Positions 1 through 12,000 of a DNA stretch of 22,658 nucleotides are shown one piece after another (positions within the stretch are counted from its first letter, which is position 1; every line of letters starts with the position of its first letter). The translations under genes and the position numbers were made by a program. The notes below the pieces were generated by a model. That model was not told where the DNA came from and searched no databases. It saw only the letters and a list, made by a program, of their open reading frames with translations. Location: contig NW_014577340.1 in assembly GCF_000485595.1 (NCBI RefSeq), positions 168,475 through 191,132 on the forward strand, read 5' to 3'. Origin of the DNA: Priapulus caudatus (Eukaryota; Priapulida; Priapulimorpha; Priapulimorphida; Priapulidae).

Positions 1-89
1 CCTCATCAATTTAACACACGGCCAACGCTATCACAGGTGAGCCTGTCGCCTCGATCTGCGTGTGACGTTAACTAACGCATTTTCCTACG

Positions 90-413
90 CGATACTTTTA
101 CGCGCGCTTGCTCGCGCATTACATAATTTTCTGACAGGATAGGGGGCCTAATGTAACGATATTTACGGAGAATATGAGTGAATTTTCTTATAAATGGCGG
201 CAATAACATTAGAAACAAACAAAAAACGTTACGTCCGCGGAATACTGCAGCTTTTCTCGCACGATACTTTTACGCGCTCTCGTGCGCACATTGCACAATT
301 GTTGTTAATTTGTGGACGGGACAGGAAGCTTATCGTGACGAAATTTACGGGGAGTAGGACTGAATTTTCGTATAAATGGTTGCAATAAGATTAGAAACAA
401 ACAAAAAAGTTAA
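90..413. repeat. Degenerate tandem duplication, two units of about 172-bp period
   Basis: Unit 1 (about 90-231) and unit 2 (about 262-413) both begin with CGATACTTTTACGCGC-like sequence and both end with a TATAAATGG block followed by AGAAACAAACAAAAAA and GTTA. In between they share ATTTACGG and TGAATTTTC. The units differ by many substitutions and small indels, so the duplication is old or the units are two copies of a dispersed repeat. No coding sense is apparent. Confidence 0.7.
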
Positions 414-472
414 AAGTCGAACAACAATATACCAGCAGAACAACCCATATAAATATTGATCTACTGACTTTG

Positions 473-527
473 GTAACTATGGCCCGCGTACGGTTTCCGC
501 AGGCAACCGTACGCGAGCTATAGTTAC
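473..527. other. Long stem-loop (23-bp arms, 9-nt loop)
   Basis: The left arm GTAACTAT-GGCC-CGCGTACGGTT (473-495) pairs with the right arm AACCGTACGCG-AGCT-ATAGTTAC (505-527). Pairing is perfect except for one G-T pair and one mismatch in the middle, around a 9-nt loop (496-504). The arms are GC-rich in an AT-rich background. It could be a small foldback element or a transposon relic; function unknown. Confidence 0.85.
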
Positions 528-702
528 TAGAACTATAGAACTACATAACAATAGATAACTAAAACAATAGCGCCATTCATGTTTATATAGGTTATGGAAT
601 GTATACAAGGTTTATTATTCATTAAAGTTGTCTGATGATCGCGCAAGCGTGAAACTCTGAGTAACAGCAAAAAGTGATGTCTTGTGTTTAATCTATCTAC
701 AA

Positions 703-723
703 TATATATATATATATATATAT
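703..723. repeat. (TA)n microsatellite
   Basis: An uninterrupted alternating AT run lies in the intron about 110 bp before the SIN1 exon. Confidence 0.9.
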
Positions 724-832
724 GTGTGGTAAGCCAAGGTATACAATTGTAAACTTCGGGAACCTTGGTAAAATTTTATTAGTTTAATTTTGCGACATTT
801 CTCCGCATTTTGGTATTTTTCTATTTTTCTAG

Positions 833-973
833 GAATATCATCCCACCAAATTGAAATAGATCCTGTTCAGCAGAAAGGGACGGTAAATAAACTTCTAGCA
901 AAGCAGAAAGCTGTCACATACCCAATGATAATTATTGCCTCCTGTGATACGATTGACGACAAGACAAATGCAG
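833..973 (+). CDS. MAPKAP1: SIN1 penultimate exon
   Basis: A pyrimidine-rich tract ending TTTTTCTAG precedes 833 and a GTTTGT donor follows 973. The 141-nt exon is entered after the first base of a codon and left after the first base of a codon. It encodes the first half of the PH domain, including the motifs IEIDPVQQKG and KQKAVTYPM and the acidic stretch CDTIDDKT. Confidence 0.85.
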
Positions 974-1545
974 GTTTGTTCAATGTGTGAAGTGTACACC
1001 GTGCTTGATCAATGCCTTCGTGAAAAATGAAAACCTTCCTAATTTGAACTGCAATTGATCGTTACACCTCAGAGCACTACTCCTATTCTCTGGTAAACTG
1101 CCAGTTCATCTGCTGCTTCTATAACCAAATACCTAGCTCACCTTGCATTTATCTGCCTAAATATTTTGATAATCCGTCATGCAAACACACAGTGACTATT
1201 ATCATAGTCTAGAATGCTCCCTCTAAAAAATTCATTCTGAATATCCCTTTGGATGCTGCTGGTAACATTTTGATTACTGCCATTGTCCAAGACACCTCGG
1301 ACATCATTGCAGCTAGTTTAACGTCATTCCATACTCTTTCAGGTAGGGCCATGTTTCGGCTGACCTACAAATCCGCGCAGAACGAATTCAAGTTTGTGGA
1401 CTTTGAGAGCGATCGCCTGACGTCGCGGAAGATCGTCCAGAAGGTTCAGCAGATCTTGGACATGAGAGGCAGCGCTGTGCGGACAGAGTTTCAGTCTAAC
1501 AAGGAGAAAACAAAGAGCAAACGCAGCAGCATGATGTTCTCGTGA
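833..1545 (+). CDS. MAPKAP1: SIN1/MAPKAP1-like TORC2 subunit, C-terminal PH domain (join 833..973, 1343..1545; 5' partial)
   Basis: SIN1 is a scaffold subunit of target-of-rapamycin complex 2. Its C-terminal PH domain binds phosphoinositides at membranes and controls mTORC2 activity. Two exons splice in phase (G at 973 joined to GT at 1343) to give about 114 codons ending in TGA. The peptide starts GISSHQIEIDPVQ and continues through AMFRLTYKSAQNEFKF, FESDRLTSRKIVQKVQQIL and a basic, Ser-rich tail. This follows the human SIN1 C-terminus (recalled as GIS..KVEIDP, AIFKLTY, YFESDAATVNEIV, a basic tail) in order and spacing. The N-terminal, CRIM and Ras-binding regions would lie to the left of the window. 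The gene is convergent with DSN1. The identification comes from remembered homologues, not a search. Confidence 0.85.
1343..1545 (+). CDS. MAPKAP1: SIN1 terminal exon with stop codon
   Basis: The acceptor CTCTTTCAG ends at 1342. The exon reads RAMFRLTYKSAQNEF, then a predicted amphipathic helix TSRKIVQKVQQILDMR that would be the C-terminal helix of the PH fold, then a Lys/Ser-rich tail ending MMFS and TGA at 1543-1545. It is more GC-rich than the surrounding intron, as expected for coding sequence. The frame is also open through the end of the preceding intron, but those codons have no counterpart in SIN1. Confidence 0.87.
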
Positions 1546-1810
1546 AGCTGTGTCCTTCAATTTGCTCAATATCGTCCACCGGTATCGTCACGGTGTAGTG
1601 CATCGTCGTTCTACATATAGTCGCACCGAGGTGCTGGTTATGTGATCAGATTTGAACAGTTTCGTCTACATTAATCGCTTTTTTGTGCTTGAAAATAATC
1701 TCAAGTGAATGGTTTCAAACAGGCTTCAGCTACACGAGAATGCTTTATTTTACATCCCCAGGCAGTATGGTATGTATGCGTTAATAAACAATTAATAAAT
1801 AAAGTGTGGG
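1546..1810 (+). terminator. SIN1 3' UTR with clustered polyadenylation signals
   Basis: Three AATAAA hexamers occur at 1783-1788, 1794-1799 and 1798-1803, followed at once by a GTGTGGGAGGG stretch of the GU-rich kind found downstream of cleavage sites. This gives a 3' UTR of about 260-280 nt. Confidence 0.7.
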
Positions 1811-2936
1811 AGGGTTACCCTTTATAGAAGTGATATTTCAGATCAAAACATACAAAAGGTATTGTAAATTTTATGCTTGCTCTGCTAATTAAAGGAAACC
1901 TTGAAAACCTAAAACATCTAACCCTATACCGTAATACGTACCATTAATTTATACTTCTGTACAATTTAAAAATTTATATATAAATGCAATAATATGAAAA
2001 TACATTTATAAGGTAGAAAGCCGATGTGATGATGTGAGTAGGCAATCTTTGTAGTTCAAATCTTGTAAACTATCAGTAAATTTTTTGGCCCAGCTAAGAA
2101 TATTGCATAGTTAGCCATTTAAGAAACTATAACTTTATTAGCATTTGTAAATTGAGTAAAGAGGTTAAAACATTGAGCAAATAATCAACGTGGCTGATAC
2201 ACTGTGTGGTATAGCAGATGTGACATGAGTTATTTTGCATGGTATGCATAGGGATTACAAATGTATTCTTCAAGAATACTACATTTTTCACCGAGATTTT
2301 GATATGCTTTGCTGGAATTAAACATGTAAATAAAATGTACATATACTATATACAAAGTACTTTTATTACTTTCTATTTTAGTCCATAAATTCAAACCTCT
2401 TATATACTTCAAAATCAATGTAGGAAAATAATCTGTACAAATATTTATATTGTGCCCATTCTAATTCAAGAAATGATGCCAAAAATATATACACACCAAC
2501 AGACAGACAGAAGTAGTCATCCTGGGTTAATAAGAAAAGAATGCTATGATCATGATAGCATACTGAATTCTATCACATTTTCCAACCTAATACCAATAGT
2601 TTTAAGTAATTAGTAGAACATTTCTTTTTCTAGTAAGCCTTATCAAAGTTATAATTAAACTTGTGAGCCCATATATGTAAATATTTAATGTTTATGGAAG
2701 CATATAGACTTGTTTAGTTTCTATTCTAATAAACTCAGATTATAGTTGCAAGCTTAATCTATTTCATTTTGTCAACACAGTATCCTTAATAACAAAACCT
2801 AAAGAGAAAAATAAAATAGAAATTTTTTTTATCTACACAAGTATTTACAATACCCACACAACTCTCATAATTGCCCCCACAATGTGGAATGAATGTTGAA
2901 TGTCCTAGTTATGCCTCTTCTCTCTCTGGCTAGGCA
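1811..2936. other. AT-rich intergenic region between convergent SIN1 and DSN1
   Basis: No open frame with coding character or splice signals is seen on either strand. There is a short CAGA repeat near 2500. A TTTATT at 2362-2367 reads AATAAA on the minus strand and is one possible, rather distant, DSN1 polyadenylation signal. The region probably holds the DSN1 3' UTR plus spacer. Confidence 0.5.
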
Positions 2937-3007
2937 TCACTTACATAATTTCTCTATCAATGTCTTTGGGTTCACAACAGCAGCTATATCCTTAAATGAT
3001 GTATTAT
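2937..3007 (-). CDS. DSN1: DSN1 terminal exon with stop codon
   Basis: The acceptor TTTTTCTTTTAG ends at 3008. The exon completes a His codon, then reads NTSFKDIAAVVNPKTLIEKL, CK and TGA (2939-2937). The tail differs from the vertebrate C-terminus but keeps a short P-K-x-L-I-x-K-L segment resembling the P-A-R-K-L-L-K-L tail of human DSN1. Confidence 0.75.
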
Positions 3008-6000
3008 CTAAAAGAAAAACACATACACCGAATGGTTAATTTTATTTAAACTGTTATTGAACTGATATAATATGACAAAAATAATGGCTGATGGTCTTAA
3101 TTTACGAACACTTGAAGTGGTCTATAATATCATTCTTAAAATGGAATAGAACTATTTAAATAGCCCAGATCACAGTATTTATGACTAATAATTTCAAATT
3201 CTTAGAATTAACTTAGAATTCCAGTGCTCCAATAAACTACCAAGCATGTGTGTGTTTTATAATGCACAAAAATAAGACTTAAGTGTGTCAAGCAGATAAC
3301 ACAGATGGTTGACGTACGGAACTGGGCGACCAATCCTGACACATATCCCTCGGTGTGCTCCTGAAATCTATGCAGTGTGTTGACATCCTTACACACTTGC
3401 TCAACCTGCATATTACAAAAGAAACTTCACAACCTACCCTATACGATAATATTTATAAGCTTCAAACACTAACTGGACGGGACCCTAAAACTTAAATACG
3501 CAAGAGCGAAGTGGATGAAACAACTATCTCAAATATGACCATCACTACTCTTTTGCTATTTTGATAAATGAATGCAACCGCCACTGTCAAACATTTGCAA
3601 ATTAAACTGCAGTATTTGGCTCACATGGATAGCGAGTTTTCCTCGATTGTGCTTCAACTGTTGTAGCATTGCTGCGTAGTCCGGTCTGCCATCCAGGATC
3701 CAAGTCTGGTCCTGCTCCAACTTTTCGGGTGGGTTGCTGCTTGGCATGTGCTCTTGCACGAGAGCCCTGAAAGGGACAACGCGTATACACGCAGAAATGA
3801 GCAATGGTGAATTTCATGGCAACGTTAAAAATACAATAACATATGGTAGCAATTGTGTTTTTCTTATACGATTATGCTACATGTATCATGTATTTAAACT
3901 GCACACAAGTAATATACATCTAAAAACATACATGTATACACAAGTATGTGATCTGTTATACTCATTAGGAATAGTAGTTTTGAGTAGATTAAAAAAATCT
4001 TTACGTTAATATGCATTTAACCATATATAATCTTAATCTTAGTTATTTAAACTTAATATTAATCTTAATCATATGTTCATATTAAATCCTAATATATATA
4101 TATAAACATCTAAAAACATTTATAGGTATATTATCTCTTATACTTGTTATGTTGTACAGGAAAGACTATGAGTAAAGCATAAGTCAAATAACATCAGATT
4201 TATTATTGAAATACTCAGCAGACAGCCATGATAGAATTCAGTCCTAATATCAGAACGAGGCTAATAGTTCCAAGAGCTATGCTTAGATGGCGCTAGCTGT
4301 TATTAATATTACATCTCCCTTCGAGCCGAGTGTTTAAGTTTTACACTAACTGTGACATTGAACTATGAATGATGAAACTTGAATCTAAGACTAAAATCTT
4401 AATCACGTATCAAACTAAACAAAGCCGATTTGCATTAGGTGATAGTGTCCCTTTAAACGGAGCGACTGGTCAGTCAAAGTCCTAAAAATTCTGATCACTA
4501 TGTAGGCCTCGTCATTACAAATCTAATTTACTTGGCGGGTTTACATGTCAACCAGAACGCGTATAATAAGTTGCGGTAGTATCGCGGGTGGACAATTCTG
4601 CTGGAGTAGCGACTTCGCGGGTGGGTTTTGGAGTGTCCTGGTCTCCGCTGCGGGGAATGTCCACACTCTCGGGTCGCGATGCTAGTTGACGACGGTTTCT
4701 CCTGATCTCCCCTGTAGGGGTCTCGACGATATATGACAGCGGTGTCTCGGCGACATGAACAACAGTTCCAGGTATGTTCTCTCTACTCACATACACCTCA
4801 TCTCCTGGCCACAAGACGTCGCGTTCTACTGCACGATGGTGAGCATTGTAGTTCTGTCTCTGATGGTTCCTCTGATATTGCTCCCTCGCGCGTAGCTTAG
4901 CAGAGTCGGGAAGCTGCGGTTCCAGTTTCTCCGGTATGATCGGCACGGTTGTGCGTATCCTCCTGCCAAAGAGTACCTCAGCCGGTGAGTATCCAATCTC
5001 CAGTGGGGTAGCACGGTATGCAAGTAAGGCACGATACGGATCGTCGTCAGCTTTCTCCAACATCTGTTTGACAGTGTGTACTGCTACATTTCCATTCAAA
5101 TAAGTCTGTAGCGACTCGCTGCCATGGACGTTTCGGAAAGTCGGTCGTGATGAGTGGTTTTGCGCGATCTTTCTGCTTCCTGATGCATGCGTCACAGCTC
5201 TTAACAAGATCATTGATTTTAATGCTAAGCCCGGGCCACCAGATTGAGATTTTAGCACGCTCACGACATTTTTATATGCCCAAATGACCCTCGTGGATTC
5301 TCCGCAGAAGTTCGGCACGCATTGCTTCTGGAATAACGAGTCTACTCCCTCTGAGGAGTAGTCCGTGTTGAACGCTCAGTTCACCTCTTACAAACCAATA
5401 GGGTTTCACGAGGCTGTCCAGTTTCTTGGTCCCCAGCAGAGGTACCAGTGGCTTATGATCCGTTTCAATATGGAAGTGAAGTCTAAGCAAATAGTTGTTG
5501 AAGCGTTCACATGCCCACGTTATGGCTAAAGCTTCCTTCTCTATTTGCGCATATATCGCTGTTCAGTGTCAGACATTGCTCTTCATGCAAACGCGACCGG
5601 TCTCCAGTGTCCATCAGTTTGTTTCTGAGCCAGGATTGCTCCCAGTCCGTACGATGATGCATCTGACGAAAGCAATGTTTCGGATCGTGGATCATACATT
5701 GCAAGTACTGGGGAAATACCTGCTCAGTATCGATTTCACTCTCTCGAAAGCTTGGTCTTGAGCGTCAGACCAAAGCAACGCGTTATCTTTCGCGAGAAGA
5801 TCTCTGAGAGGTTTGGTCGTCTCAGCCATATCCAGCGTGAATTTAGAAAGCTGATTCGCCATGCCAAGAAATCGTCTCAGTTCGCTAATGTTAGTGGGTC
5901 ATTCAATCTCCGCAATAGCGTTAACCTTGAGCGGGTCGGCGCTGATCCCGTTTTTACCAACGAGGTGACCGACGAATTTCACCGAGCGGACGGAGAAGAC

Positions 6001-9000
6001 GCATTTATCGACGTTTAGCGTTATACCTGCTTTTCCTAGTCGACGTAAGACTGCTAAGTGCTAACAGTTTCCTGTCATGTTCGTCCTGGTTTCCCCCAAA
6101 GACGAGTATGTCGTCCATCTCACAGACGATACCATCTAATCCTTCTAAAATCTTCTGCATTCTCTTTTGAAAGTACTCAGGAGCGGAAGAATCACCAAAG
6201 GGAAGTCGTCTGAAGGCAAAACGTCCGAATAGAGTCATGAAAGTTGTGAGTAACTGTGACTCCTCATCAAGGTCGACTTGCCAGAAACCAGAGTTGGCGT
6301 CCAGTTTGGAGAAAACTTACCCTCCTCTCAGTTGTCCTAGCATGTGATCAACTGACGGTAGCGGGTGGAGTTCACGGCGTATGGCTTCATTCAATCGTTG
6401 CATGTCTAAGCATATGGGGAAGCGTTCCGAATTCGCTTTCGGCACAACGACCATGCCAGTGCACCAATCTGTAGGGGTGTCTACCGGTTTGATCACTCCC
6501 AGGTTTTGCATGCGCGCTAACTCCTCCTTCACTTTTGACATAAGTGGTAGCGGGACGTTTTGAGGCGTAGAGATCGCGAAAGGTTTTGCGTCTTCGCTCA
6601 GTTCGATCTTGTACGCTCCCTCGAGTTTTCCTAATCCCGTAAAGAGTTTTGGAAACTGCTTCTTGTACTTTGCGACCCCATGCTACACAGGTTAGCCTTC
6701 GATAAGATGTGTAGCGATTCTATTGCTGGTCTACCTAGTAGCGGTTGCGTAAGGTGTTTGATCACGTACATGTTCTGGCGCGATTTGCCATGGTGTCGAC
6801 GACTATTGCGTTCCGAGTCTACTTGTAGAACACCGCAGACCTTTCCGGATGCTTCTAGTTTGACCTGACCAGGTCCGTAGAGTGTCCTATCCGTAGGTTG
6901 AAGCTCAGACGCCTTGAAGATTTCCTTGTATAGCTTCTCCGGTATAGCAGTCACATCAGCACCGGTATCCACTTTAAAGCGTACGTGTGTGTTGTTGAGT
7001 GTCAGATCTACCATCCAAGGTTGGCTCCTTGTAGTGTTGACTTCACCTAGAAACTCGGAGTCAGTGTTGATATCGCCCAGAAATTTATAATCGAGGTTGG
7101 CTTCCTCAAGAACGTGCACTTTGTTGTGGCGTTTAGGTTTATCTCGGTCCTGACGGTGACAGCTACTTTTAGATCTGCAGATGTTCGCGTAATGTCGAGG
7201 GGCAGTGTTCCAGATTGTGTTTCGGTTGGTGGCCGCACCACGAACACTTAAGAGTTGAAATCGTGTTTGCTGCTACTACTCCCGTGACTGCTACGTTTTC
7301 CTTGGGTTGTGGTTTCCTTTGCTGGTTCCACGGTTTCCCTCGCCTAGCGTGAAGTGCATCGACATTATCGCTACTGCTGCTTGGGTTGCGAATGACGGTT
7401 TGCTGGCTTTTGACTGATTCACTTTGGCGTGTCATGTCTACTGCCTTAACTAAAGTCAGCTTCGAGTCCATCTGCAGTTTTTCTACGAGCTTTTCATCCT
7501 GTAGAACCACGACTATTCTATCCCGGATCATTTCCTCTTTTAGAGTGCCATAGTTGCAGTGTTCAGCAAAGCTGCAAAGCGCTGTGATGAAGCTATCAGC
7601 TGATTCTCCTGCTTCCTGCCTACGGTTGTTGAATCTTGCTCTCTCAAAGATATCGTACGGATGAAGTGATCCTGGAATCTAGCCTTGACCACTGCTATTT
7701 TATTGGCATCCGCTTCGAATAGTCCAAAAGACGGCAGTATCTCATCTGCTTTGCTGCTCATCGTATATATGAGAGTGCAAACCTGCTTGTGTTCACCCTC
7801 TGTTGAACGGCCTGAAGCAACGCTGAAACGTTCGTACCTCTTGATCCATTGAGGCCAGTCCAAAGGCTTGGAAAAATCGAGGTTGTACTTGAAAAGTTGC
7901 TATTTTTTGAGGCATGTCTCGTGTGGTCCAGATCACTTTGTTGTAACCGACCGGCGTGTTCGTACTTCAATGCACCGAATACACACAGTAACAGTCAATT
8001 GTTACGCACGAAACTGTGCTGTAGGCATTCTATGGGTATTCGTTACCCTTCTGACACCATGTTATGTTGTACAGGAAAGACTATGAGTAAAGCATAAGTC
8101 AAATAACATCAGATTTATTATTGAAATACTCATAGCAGACAGCCATGATGGAATTCAGTCCTAATATCAGAACGAAGCTAATAGTTCCAAGAGCTATGCT
8201 TAGACGGCGCTAGCTGTAATTAATATTACAATACTTACTAGAAATATTAGTTTCAATAAGATTTTTAAAAAATATTTAGGTTAATATGATACCATGCAGC
8301 CTCATAAAACAAATCCTCCTAGATACTTTATAAAAGTAATATACTTTACCCATATCATATGAAACAACATTCCTGAAAATTAATCTTGTTATTTTGCTAT
8401 AACCTACTTCTATAATAATTATACTTTCATACATACTCTCTAGCTTTATCTGCAAGCTCTTTATGTTCATTCAAAAGGCTGTCCCATTTATCACTCTCTA
8501 CAGCCAACTTCTTCGTGTATTCTTTGTAGTCACTTCCTTCTTGTTGTCCCTGCAGGTCTCTCGACAAGGTAGGGACCCGACTGCAATCATTAACATAGAT
8601 TACAAGCAGTGAGCACGCACTTTCACACGCCACTTTCCCATACCACTATAAAGTTGAAAGCTTATATGACAATATAAAAAACATTACACAGTTACAATAT
8701 TACTTCAATGACCAGCAGGTTAATGTTGGGTAGTGACCAAGCATCACACAGTATGATAGCTATTTATACATTTATATATCCGCTTTATATATCCATTTAT
8801 ATATAATACCTTGCCGTGTATTCAACGGCTTTGATGAAGAGTCCCTGTGCATGTATTTTTTTGGATGCATTTTCAAAGGCTTCTCTGGCTGAAATTCAAT
8901 TACCATGTAATTATAAATGCATACTATTAAATTTTTCAAAGAACAAACAAGAAAATAATTTAACAATTTAGCCATTAAAATGCTTTCTGTTTACTTTTTA

Positions 9001-12000
9001 AATACCATGATATTAATATCATATGGAATTTTTACAGATTTAACCCTACTCTCTCAAACTTCACTAAAACATAGTTATCATACGTACCAAGCACTAACAT
9101 CTTCTCCACATTTGCATCAGCACCAAGATCATTCTCCATTTTGTCTAAAGCATGCTACATAAAATATAAACTATTTATAACTATATTCAAACGGCAGAAC
9201 TAATTAAAATTAAATACAGATACTAAGTATTTCTTGCAGTTTTATTAAATTAAACATACAGTAATTTCAATGATTCCTTTCTAAACCCACCCAATTTTCT
9301 CTTCTTTTTTTCTGTGAGGCAAATGGGATTTTCACATTTCTGTTGCAGTGTAAATTATGTCATATACTACCTTGTTTGTCCTGTGTAAGGCATGGGCAAA
9401 AGACACATAACAATAATTACTTTCAAAGGTAAATAAATTTTGCTGGCAAATTGAGAAGCCTACATTGTAAAATGGAAGTTGTTGTAATGCATAAAAATTC
9501 TACAGAAAAACAGGGAAAGAATGAGGAAATAAATAGAGAAAGTATAATATTAATTAGAGGTAAATACTAAAAATAACACCATTTTTACCTCTACTTTAAA
9601 CTGCTAGAACATATAAAATGTTTACACATTTGTGTAACCATAAACACAAAATGGATTACTTTTAAATAAGACGTGCTTTAGTTTTCCTATGGTGGTTTTG
9701 GCAGAACGTTTTGCAAAATGAAATTTTGCAAGAATGTAACTCTTGCAGGTTATGCCACAAGTGCAGTGTTTCCCCTGGGCAAAAAGGTATCTGAGGTGGT
9801 AATTTTTTTGGTGTGTTTGCACGTATCGAGGTCCTTGCAAAGCGAGCACCACGGGTGCTTGCCCAGCTAGGGGGGTTCGGGGGAAAACCCCCCCTGAATT
9901 TTTTTGAAAAAAAAGTGCAATTTGGTGAATTTTAAGCTATTCTGAACACAGCCGGTCATCATGGCGTAGAGCTGTATATACGAGCGCTCCTAATAAATGC
10001 TCATTATCACACATATGTATCTACATCGTTATTCACCATGGTGGCAGCGGAAACTTACGTATGTTCAAGACGCCTCAGGCAGTAATGGCAACTCATGTCA
10101 ATGTCGTATGTATGTGTGAAAGCCCGCGGTGCGTAATGCCTCGTTTTATGGGCTGAGTAGCTACAGCGCGCCATGCCAACGATCGGCATGAAGTGCCCGA
10201 ATGCGCACGCAGCCTTATGTTTACAAGCTCGCCTCGTGTGATGGCAACACAGTGCGCGTTGTGACAAATACACAAGATAACTGTCGATGCATCGCTGGAT
10301 TGACAGAACTGAAGCTGACAAGTTCCACTATACAGTGTGCTAAGCACATGTTATGACAGTGTATGATGCACGTGTGATATTATGATGTAAAAATTCGGCT
10401 GATATGTCGACACATCACTCGCTGTAGACAAGAGCAGTCAAAAAGAGCAGTCAACAAACATGTCGCGTGATCAAGTCTCACACATGGACTCGACTTTGCC
10501 TGACCAGGCAGACGCTTTCAAGCTTTTTAAGCAAAGGCTTGAGATATATTTCAAAGTAAAGGGTATCAAAGACAAGGACGAAGTGAATTATATACTGCTC
10601 CAAGTGGGAGATGAGGGTCTTCGCTGCTATAACGCGTGGACGCTAACAGACGACGAGAGGAAATCCACGAGCGGCATATTCGCCAGATTTGCCGAACGAT
10701 TAGAACCGTCTGAAAACTACCGTATTAGTCGCCTAAAACTAATGCATTTCCGCCAAAAACAAGGAGAATCCGTTGACGACTTCGTGAATAGAAGTAATAA
10801 GATGTACAGGCAATAAGATGTGACTTTGAGGAAAATGAGCTCAATGACAGATTGATTGAATTGATCATTGCCAGCACCCCTATACCTGAATATCAAAAAG
10901 TTACTGAGCAAGGACAAAACCTATAAACTAGCAGACACACCAGTACTAGGCAGGACATATGAAGCTGCAGACTTACATGTACAACAGCTTAAGGACATGA
11001 GTGCACCAACTGCTGCTGTGTTGATCACTAAGTAATATCACTCGCGAGTACCCAGAAGCCTTTGTAAGTAATGTGACGTCAGGAGTTGCAGAATAAAAGT
11101 GTTCTTGTAAACACGTAAGTTTCTGCCCTCCCCGCTCGTAAGTACTGGTCCTACGCTCAGGATCCACGTATTAACATGGTCGCAGCGGTGTAAAAGTGAC
11201 GAAGACTGTATGGAACGCGTAGATGCGACCGGCGAGACGTTGGTAAGCTGAACTTATCGAGGAATGTGACTTCGCACGTCGTGCAGCTAGGATTTGCCAT
11301 TCAACCTCGTCAAAATGGCGCATGCTCTACCGGCATACAGCGCATCACTGCGATTACCCCCGCAACTTGACATTAATACGGGCAACGTTTCTGAGAATTT
11401 TAAACGTTGGAAGCGTCAGGTAGAAGTTTATTTGGCTGCTTCAGGGGGTGGACAAACTGACAATGCGGTGCAAACTGCCATTTTGCTGAACTGTGCCGGA
11501 TCGCATGTGTTAGAAATTTATGATCAGTTCACGTGGGCGGAAGAAGATGACAGAGATGACCCCGCGAAGGTTCTCGAAGCTCTCGAAAGCTACTGTAATC
11601 CAAGAGACAATGAGGTACTTGAAACTTTTCGTTTCTGGAATGTGCAATATCAAGAACCATTTGACAAATTTCTAACCAAGTTAAAAACTCGTGCGACCGC
11701 ATGTAACTTTCAAGAAAAGGAAAGAATGTTGCGTGACAAGATCGTGTTCACAGTGACTGGTAAACTCCAAGAACTGTGGAGTGAGAGTTGCGTTGATGTT
11801 GTTAACATAAGTTGACACTTGTGAAAACTGTGAGTGTGTATAGGGCATTTGAACAGTCATATAGACAGGTCAAAGAAATTAGGGACATGGCAACACCTAA
11901 TCCAAGTGTGAACAAAGTATCGTACAGGCCTGGTAGACCAGTGCAGAAACCTGTCAAACCACATAAACCCAACAATCACTTCAAGTCTCAGAAGCCAGCA

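Larger units (their letters stand above)
1..832 (+). other. Intron of the SIN1-like gene (upstream part, runs off the window)
   Basis: No convincing exon is visible before the acceptor at 831-832. The stretch holds a degenerate tandem duplication (90-413), a long hairpin (473-527) and a TA microsatellite (703-723). Because the exon at 833 starts in mid-codon, an upstream exon must exist, and I could not find one in these 832 bases. The intron therefore probably continues to the left of the window. Confidence 0.6.
4145..8230 (-). mobile_element. LTR element 1, Ty3/gypsy type, inserted in a DSN1 intron
   Basis: Two LTRs of 169 and 171 bp in direct orientation (4145-4313, 8060-8230) start TG and end CA and are flanked by the 5-bp target duplication ATACT (4140-4144, 8231-8235). 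Coding remnants on the minus strand run gag, protease, RT, RNase H, integrase, which is the Ty3/gypsy order. The element has the same sense as DSN1. It is dead: the frame is broken repeatedly and parts of RNase H and integrase are missing. The LTRs differ by four substitutions and a 2-bp indel, so the insertion is fairly recent. Confidence 0.92.
9155..9951 (-). other. DSN1 intron with hairpin-rich repeat next to truncated LTR
   Basis: No exon is recognised. The last 240 bases hold three hairpins: 9711-9731, 9842-9862 and 9870-9893. The GC-rich part ends in T- and A-runs. This block abuts the broken end of the element 2 LTR at 9952 and may be another transposon's end. Confidence 0.5.

Noticed and set aside
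1213-1342. Open frame in phase with the last SIN1 exon, preceded by an AG at 1211-1212
   Set aside because: Using that acceptor joins the upstream exon in a frame that stops within a few codons, and the peptide has no counterpart in SIN1. The acceptor at 1342 restores the expected PH-domain sequence, so this is intron.
2490-2515. Possible CRISPR-like or satellite array at the CAGACAGACAG run
   Set aside because: It is a single short tetranucleotide run without spacers or further units.
3734-4009. Plus-strand frame of 91 codons
   Set aside because: It overlaps a DSN1 exon on the opposite strand and then runs into AT-rich intron. No domain or codon pattern supports it.
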